Shown here piece by piece: positions 58,505 to 64,000 of a stretch of DNA of 64,000 nucleotides. The DNA comes from an uncultured Cytophagaceae bacterium (GTDB lineage Bacteria > Bacteroidota > Bacteroidia > Cytophagales > Spirosomataceae), in the NCBI GenBank assembly GCA_903933935.1, contig CAIZMB010000046.1:1-64000 (forward strand), read 5' to 3'. The notes under the pieces were generated by a model. That model was given only the letters and a program-made list of their open reading frames with translations, was not told the DNA's origin and did no database searches. The position numbers were made by a program, and so were the translations under genes. Numbering within the stretch: position 1 is the stretch's first letter; each line of letters begins with the position of its first letter.

Positions 58505-59814
58505 TTCTTTTTTAGGAATTGATGATAAATTCCATAACTGAGTCCAATAAAAATCAAGACGTACAGGATGCTTTGTTGGTTCGTCAATAAAGTACCTAAT
58601 AAAAACAGGGAGGACAAAAACACCAGTAAGATGGGCAAATAGGGATATGCCCAAACTCGATATGGTCTGGCCAATTGGGGTTCCTTTATTCTTAGTTGGA
58701 CTAACGCCGCAAATCCCGACAAATAACTTGCGACAAAAAAGAACGTGGCAATATCTGAAAGCCTTTCATTTATTTCCTTCCCAGCTAATAAAAATAGGCA
58801 CGCGAGTACTAGCGTGATATGGGTGGCGAAACTTGGGCTGCCGACGGCATTTATTTCACTGGCTTTTTTAAAAAATAGGCCATCCCGACTCATCGAAAAA
58901 ATGACTCTTGGCGCAAACATGACTTGTGTATTTAAAATTCCTAATATACTGACCATCAAGAATAATGTGATCCACCTTCCCATATTGGCACCAAAAATAT
59001 AGGTCATGGTATCGGCGGCGGCCAATTTGCTTTGGCTTAAAATAGAAAAAGGAAGGCTGTATAAAATGGCGATATTGATCATGATGTAAATCAAGGCTAC
59101 CACGATCACGCCTATAAACATCGATTTAGGCATACTTTTTTCTGGGTTTTTGTTTTCTTCGGTGAAGTAGGCGGCGGTGTGCCAACCGTCAAACGCGTAG
59201 AAAATGGATAGCAATGCTGTCATAATACCAGACCACAAAGGGAGACCTATGGGAGCGGATGGCCTTTCGGAGATGACACCGCCATTTCCCATGAATGCGC
59301 AGATGCCAATAAAAAGCAATAGGGCAACAGCTTTAATTCCACTGAGCCATTCCTGTGATTTTCCAGCTAATACCACACCTAATTGATGAAAAAGCCAGAG
59401 CGAAATTAAAATTCCTAAACTGCAGTAAACTAGATAACTTGATAAAAAAGGGAAAAGAATGGCCAGGTATTCTGAGAAAGTATAAGCACCAAAACCGAGG
59501 GCTGTGACGGTGCCGAGCCAACTAGAAAGCCCCACTAAAAACCCAATATATCGACCGAAGGCGCGTTCAGCGTAGCCATACCAAGCACCTGCTTTGGGAA
59601 TGGATAAACTTAATTCCAATACACAACTAACACCCAAAAGGGCATAAACGGCTACTAAAACCCAAAGAGAAATAATTAATAGTGGGTCATGAAGAGATGC
59701 CGCGATGGGGCCTGGTTTACGTAAAATTCCGGTTCCAATCGTTCCCCCTAGGGTAACGGCTACCCCAAAAGTAGTACCTAAAACTTTCCATAATTGTTTA
59801 GTTCCCGCTTTCAT
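58501..59814 (-). CDS. APC family amino acid permease
   Basis: 'GGTIGTGILRKPGPIAASL', 'SIPKAGAWYGYAERAFG', 'IFYAFDGWHTAAYFTEENKNPEKSMPKS'. Confidence 0.92.
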   Translation of the reverse strand: MKAGTKQLWKVLGTTFGVAVTLGGTIGTGILRKPGPIAASLHDPLLIISLWVLVAVYALLGVSCVLELSLSIPKAGAWYGYAERAFGRYIGFLVGLSSWLGTVTALGFGAYTFSEYLAILFPFLSSYLVYCSLGILISLWLFHQLGVVLAGKSQEWLSGIKAVALLLFIGICAFMGNGGVISERPSAPIGLPLWSGIMTALLSIFYAFDGWHTAAYFTEENKNPEKSMPKSMFIGVIVVALIYIMINIAILYSLPFSILSQSKLAAADTMTYIFGANMGRWITLFLMVSILGILNTQVMFAPRVIFSMSRDGLFFKKASEINAVGSPSFATHITLVLACLFLLAGKEINERLSDIATFFFVASYLSGFAALVQLRIKEPQLARPYRVWAYPYLPILLVFLSSLFLLGTLLTNQQSILYVLIFIGLSYGIYHQFLKKN

Positions 59815-60946
59815 TTTTCTTCAATATGTAATCGCCAATCAAAGGAAAATGGTCTGAATAATGGATATTTCGGAGAGTTCTAAATTGGACGATCTTCCAA
59901 TCGTCGGAGAAAAATTGGTTGTCGATCCGAACGACATAAGGACTTCTGTTCAAAGTAAAGCCAAAGCCGCGACCAGCTTCTTCAAAAGAATTTTTTAAAC
60001 GTTCTCGAATGGTTCCATAGGCCCAGCCGTAGGGGGTTTCATTTAAATCACCTACGACAATAACCGGAAATTGGCTTTGTTGGATTAATCGATTAATCTG
60101 ATTCATTTCATCTCGGTGATGAATAAAACCTTTTCGGAGTGAGGCAATAATTCCCCTACCTTCTTTTTTGGCATCTTCGTAATCTTGATCTCTAATCTTT
60201 CCAGTCACTTTTCCTACTCGGATACCCATGGACCACAATTGGAGGTTGATAATTCTAACGGTATCTTGGTTGATGACTAGGTCGGCCAACAAATACCCAT
60301 TTGCGGAATTAGCAAATTGTTTTCCTTCCTTGTGGATGATGGGATATTTAGTGAAAATGGCTAATCCCATCTTCTCATTTTCATCAAAAAGATCTTCTCT
60401 TAAAGGGAAAAAGGCATAATTGGGATATTGCTCTGACATCATGGCGATGCTTCTGTAGGATTTTCGATCCGTATTGGAATAAAATTCCTGAAAGCATTTT
60501 ATATCCGCTGAATAATCTAACATAAATGCTTTTAGCTTGACTAAAGATTCCTTTTTTGCTTCATAATTATTGGAATACATGCCGTATACATTATAGCTCA
60601 AGACCTTAACGGAATTCTTAACTAAGGCATTTGGGCTATTTAAAACGAAACTTCTTTGAATAAAACTATAGCCTAACAATAAAACGGTCAGAGGCAATAG
60701 CGCTCTTTTTGCCCTTTGGAATAACCAAAACAATAAAGAAATAAAACATAATACTTGGGCATATGGCATCGTCATCATGATAAACCCGGCAAGCCAATGG
60801 TCAATCACGAGGGAGTAACTTAGTAGATACGTAAGAATTGTATACAGACAAAGGGGCAAAGTTCCGAGCCAAATAAGCGAAGAAATGAACTTTTTTAGGA
60901 AAGATTTTTGACTTGATTTTGGAGAACTCGGCTTTCTCATGTTCAA
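59798..60946 (-). CDS. Endonuclease/exonuclease/phosphatase family membrane protein
   Basis: N-terminal TMs; 'VLSYNVYGMYS', 'FQEFYSN', 'VVGDLNETPYGWAYG', 'HYSDHFPL'. Confidence 0.9.
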   Translation of the reverse strand: MNMRKPSSPKSSQKSFLKKFISSLIWLGTLPLCLYTILTYLLSYSLVIDHWLAGFIMMTMPYAQVLCFISLLFWLFQRAKRALLPLTVLLLGYSFIQRSFVLNSPNALVKNSVKVLSYNVYGMYSNNYEAKKESLVKLKAFMLDYSADIKCFQEFYSNTDRKSYRSIAMMSEQYPNYAFFPLREDLFDENEKMGLAIFTKYPIIHKEGKQFANSANGYLLADLVINQDTVRIINLQLWSMGIRVGKVTGKIRDQDYEDAKKEGRGIIASLRKGFIHHRDEMNQINRLIQQSQFPVIVVGDLNETPYGWAYGTIRERLKNSFEEAGRGFGFTLNRSPYVVRIDNQFFSDDWKIVQFRTLRNIHYSDHFPLIGDYILKKNESGN

Positions 60947-61000
60947 ATATACGCATTGACTCGGAAAGGGAATTACATTTTATAATTTTTACGAAGAGGA

Positions 61001-61031
61001 TTGTGTTTTTCAAAAAATATTTCTACTTTTG
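61001..61031 (+). promoter_or_regulatory. Candidate Bacteroidota promoter for rpmB
   Basis: TTG (61001-61003) - N20 - TACTTTTG (61024-61031), matching TAnnTTTG. Confidence 0.5.
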
Positions 61032-61090
61032 CAATCCCTTTTAACTACAATAGTATTTAAAGGCATAAGCAAAAATTAAAATAGATCATT

Positions 61091-61330
61091 ATGGCAAAGG
61101 TTTGTCAATTAACAGGAAAAAGAACAAGAGTAGGAAACCACGTTTCTCACGCTAATAATAAGACAAAACGTAAGTTTTTTCCAAACTTGCAAACGAAGAA
61201 ATTTTTCTTAGAATCTGAAGGTGTTTGGGTTCGTATGAAAGTTTCTGCGAAGGCAATTCGTACCATCAATAAGAATGGTTTTGAGAAAACTTTAATTCAA
61301 TCTGCACGTAAAGGTACATTGAGCGTATAG
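61091..61330 (+). CDS. rpmB: 50S ribosomal protein L28
   Basis: 'MAKVCQLTGKRTRVGNHVSHANNKTKRKFFPNLQTKKF'. Confidence 0.97.
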   Translation: MAKVCQLTGKRTRVGNHVSHANNKTKRKFFPNLQTKKFFLESEGVWVRMKVSAKAIRTINKNGFEKTLIQSARKGTLSV

Positions 61331-61354
61331 TTTTTAATAAAAATTAACGAAATT

Positions 61355-61385
61355 AGCCTCCTTGAATTTCAAGGAGGCTTTTTTT
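61355..61385 (+). terminator. Intrinsic terminator after rpmB
   Basis: AGCCTCCTTGAAtTTCAAGGAGGCTTTTTTT. Confidence 0.92.
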
Positions 61386-61392
61386 ATTTAAT

Positions 61393-62490
61393 ATGTTGAC
61401 ACCATCTGAACTTAGTCGATACCAGAAGCAGTTGAAACTTCCTGAATGGGGCATAGAGAAACAGCTTGCATTAAAGGCTTCTCATGTTTTAGTTGTGGGC
61501 GCGGGAGGCTTGGGTGTAGGCGCACTTCCTTATTTGGCGGCTGCCGGCATAGGTCAGATCAGTATCGTGGATCCCGATGCGGTCGATTTATCCAATTTGG
61601 GCCGACAAGTGATCTATAGCTCTTCTGAGGTGGGGCAGTCTAAATCCAAATTAGCCCAAAAATATTTAAAGGACTTAAATCCAGACATCAGCGTTCAAAG
61701 TTTTCAAGTTAAATTAACGCATGAAAATGCGGTTGAATTTATTCAAAAAGTAGATTTGGTGCTGGATTGTACAGATAATTTCACTTCCCGTTATTTAATT
61801 AATGACTATTGCGTTTCCTTGGATAAGCCATTTGTATATGCGGCCATTCACGCTTGGGAAGGTTTATTAAGTGTTTGTAATGCGCTATTGGCTAATGGAA
61901 CACGCACGGCAACTTACAGGTGTTTATTCCCTGAGTCGCCTAATATGTCGGAGATTCCAAATTGCGATGAGGTGGGTGTTCTGGGATTCATACCCGGGAT
62001 AATGGGCCTTTTACAAGCAAAGGAGGCGATCTTTTATTTGGCCGGTTTTTCATCTCCAGCACAGGGTGCTCTTCTTCGGTGGGATGCTCGCGACATGTCG
62101 ATGAAGCACTTTAAAGTGGACAGAGAAGCTAATGCAGCCGAAAGCATTTTTCCTAAAACGAATTTAGATGTAGTGCGGGAAATTCAAGTCGACGAAGCAC
62201 AAGCCTTATTGCAACAAAACGCAGCTTATATTTTAGATGTTAGGGAAATGGACGAATTTGCCATCGCTTCTATTCCTGATACATTACAAATACCGATGCA
62301 CAAGGTTCCCCATAATACAGCGAACTTGCCGGTCCATAAAAAGTGCCTTGTTATGTGCCATCATGGGATGAGATCAGCCCACGTGATCCGATTTTTACAA
62401 CAAGAAAAGGGTTTTACTAACCTTTATAATGTGATGGGAGGAATAGATGCATGGTCTTTAAAAATTGACCCAAGTATTCCTAGATATTAA
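61393..62490 (+). CDS. ThiF/MoeB/HesA family adenylyltransferase with C-terminal rhodanese domain
   Basis: 'VLVVGAGGLGVGALPYLAAAGIGQISIVDPDAVDLSNLGRQVIY', rhodanese 'ILDVREMDEFAIASIPDTLQIPM', 'VMCHHGMRSA'. Confidence 0.92.
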   Translation: MLTPSELSRYQKQLKLPEWGIEKQLALKASHVLVVGAGGLGVGALPYLAAAGIGQISIVDPDAVDLSNLGRQVIYSSSEVGQSKSKLAQKYLKDLNPDISVQSFQVKLTHENAVEFIQKVDLVLDCTDNFTSRYLINDYCVSLDKPFVYAAIHAWEGLLSVCNALLANGTRTATYRCLFPESPNMSEIPNCDEVGVLGFIPGIMGLLQAKEAIFYLAGFSSPAQGALLRWDARDMSMKHFKVDREANAAESIFPKTNLDVVREIQVDEAQALLQQNAAYILDVREMDEFAIASIPDTLQIPMHKVPHNTANLPVHKKCLVMCHHGMRSAHVIRFLQQEKGFTNLYNVMGGIDAWSLKIDPSIPRY

Positions 62491-63805
62491 CAATATCTCC
62501 ATATAGATCAAACTCCTCTGCCTTATTGATTTTAACATGAACAAAATCACCAAGCCTTGCATATTGTTCGGCTGGGATTAGGACTTCGTTATCAACTTCT
62601 GGGCTGTCAAATTCGGTTCGGCCAACAAAATATCCACTCTCTTTTCGGTCGACCAAAACTTTCACCGTTTGGCCTACTTTTGCTTGATTCAACTCTTCCG
62701 AAATGGTTTGTTGGAGTGCCATGATTTCATCCGACCTCTCTTGTTTTACGTCCTCTGGTACATTATCCTCCACCAAATAGGCATGCGTATTTTCTTCATG
62801 GCTATAATTAAAGATACCCAAACGGTCAAATCGCATTCGTTCAACAAACGAATAGGTCTCCTCAAAATCAGCTTCCGTTTCACCTGGATAACCAGAAATC
62901 AAGGTAGTTCTCAAGGCAATTCCTGGAACTTTTTCACGTATCGTTTCGATCAGTGCTTCTGTTTTTTCGCGGGTGATTCCTCGGCGCATGTGCTTCAGCA
63001 TCGCATCTGAACCACTTTGTAAGGGCATATCTAAGTAGCGACAAATATTTTCACGCTCAGCCATTGTGTCTAGAATTTCCAGAGGGAAGCCTGCCGGATA
63101 GGCATATTGCAAGCGAATCCATTCGATTCCATTGACGTCTGAAAGTCGTTCTAATAATTCTTTTAACTTGCGCCCGCCTGTTTGACCCCCTTTTAAATCT
63201 AATCCGTAAAAGGTTAAATCCTGGGCAATTAAGATTAATTCTTTGGTTCCTTTTTTAGCTAATGAATTGGCTTCTAAAACCAATTCGTCCATATTTCTAG
63301 AAACGTGTTTTCCTCGCATGATGGGGATTGCACAAAAACTACAGGGTCGATCGCAGCCCTCAGCAATCTTCAAATAGGCAAAATGCGCGGGTGTGGTTAG
63401 AAACCTTTCGCCTACTAACTCGTGTTTATAATCTGCCTTTAAGGCCTTAAGTAACCTAGGTAATTCATTGGTCCCAAAGAAAGCGTCAACCAAGGGTATT
63501 TCTTTTTCTAAATCGTCCTTGTATCGATGCGATAAACAACCCGTGACATATAATTTATCTATTTTCCCAGCTTCCTTTGCGTCTACGTATCGTAAGATCG
63601 TATCGATGGATTCTTGTTTTGCATTGTCAATAAAACCACAAGTGTTGACCACAACAATGGATGCAGTGTCCTTTTTAGCTTCATGCGTCACTTCTAGGCC
63701 ATTGCCTTTGAGTTGGGTATAAAGTACTTCCGAGTCAACGAGGTTTTTCGAACAACCTAGGGTAACGATGTTGATGGAAGCTTTTGGTTTTACTTTTGTT
63801 TTCAT
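62480..63805 (-). CDS. rimO: Ribosomal protein S12 methylthiotransferase RimO
   Basis: 'TLGCSKNLVDSEVL', radical SAM 'EGCDRPCSFCAIPIMRGKHVSR', 'PLQSGSDAMLKHMRRG', C-terminal TRAM-like region. Confidence 0.96.
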   Translation of the reverse strand: MKTKVKPKASINIVTLGCSKNLVDSEVLYTQLKGNGLEVTHEAKKDTASIVVVNTCGFIDNAKQESIDTILRYVDAKEAGKIDKLYVTGCLSHRYKDDLEKEIPLVDAFFGTNELPRLLKALKADYKHELVGERFLTTPAHFAYLKIAEGCDRPCSFCAIPIMRGKHVSRNMDELVLEANSLAKKGTKELILIAQDLTFYGLDLKGGQTGGRKLKELLERLSDVNGIEWIRLQYAYPAGFPLEILDTMAERENICRYLDMPLQSGSDAMLKHMRRGITREKTEALIETIREKVPGIALRTTLISGYPGETEADFEETYSFVERMRFDRLGIFNYSHEENTHAYLVEDNVPEDVKQERSDEIMALQQTISEELNQAKVGQTVKVLVDRKESGYFVGRTEFDSPEVDNEVLIPAEQYARLGDFVHVKINKAEEFDLYGDIVNI

Positions 63806-63938
63806 TCAATTCAAATTAGTGTGCAATTTACGAAGAATTATGGGAGTTTTGCCCCCTCTTTTTTATTCAAAATTTAAATGGAAGTATTAAAAATTTCATT
63901 TCTTTTAGTAGTATTGCAATTCATAAAACTTATTTACA

Positions 63939-64000
63939 ATGAAAAAACTGATATTAACATGTGCGCTAATGACTTTTGGCTTGATGGCATTTGCTCAAAG
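63939..64000 (+). CDS. Start of a secreted protein (truncated by window end)
   Basis: MKKLILTCALMTFGLMAFAQ: signal-peptide-like N-terminus. Confidence 0.6.
   Translation, partial: MKKLILTCALMTFGLMAFAQ

Overview
The window reads as chromosomal DNA from a Bacteroidota bacterium, probably order Cytophagales (inference from SusC/SusD proteins, PorW/SprE, a T9SS sorting domain, TAnnTTTG-type promoters and overall protein character). It is densely coded, about 57 CDSs, and mostly core metabolism and housekeeping. I saw no CRISPR array, prophage, transposase, rRNA or tRNA. Main blocks: porW/sprE (partial)-atpZ-mrdA-rodA; MFS plus a kinase-fold-like protein; an atpB-E-F-H cluster lacking adjacent atpA/atpG; a SAM-I-clan riboswitch with metX; myo-inositol oxygenase; a SusC/SusD locus followed by a coupled ASPIC/UnbV - vanadium-haloperoxidase-like - DUF1080 operon; a PLP aminotransferase-tyrA pair; recX-hemA; a SerB-SerA fusion with a SerC-like aminotransferase; DUF5916/DUF2911; a T9SS-sorted metzincin; accD; Nif3; rpmB; ThiF-rhodanese; rimO. 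The most notable item is a compact attenuation module ahead of the aminotransferase-tyrA operon (about 34872-35030, minus strand). It has a near-consensus Bacteroidota promoter, a 21-aa leader ORF with six Tyr codons (MNFENKTYYIGYYYAGYFHCA*), a 7-bp antiterminator starting at the leader stop codon, and a competing intrinsic terminator. Other items worth checking are the SerB-SerA fusion, an APH/kinase-like protein translationally coupled to an MFS transporter, structured atpE-atpF and metX-SDR intergenic regions, and the SusCD/UnbV/VHPO/DUF1080 neighbourhood. All calls come from reading the sequence; no database search was run.
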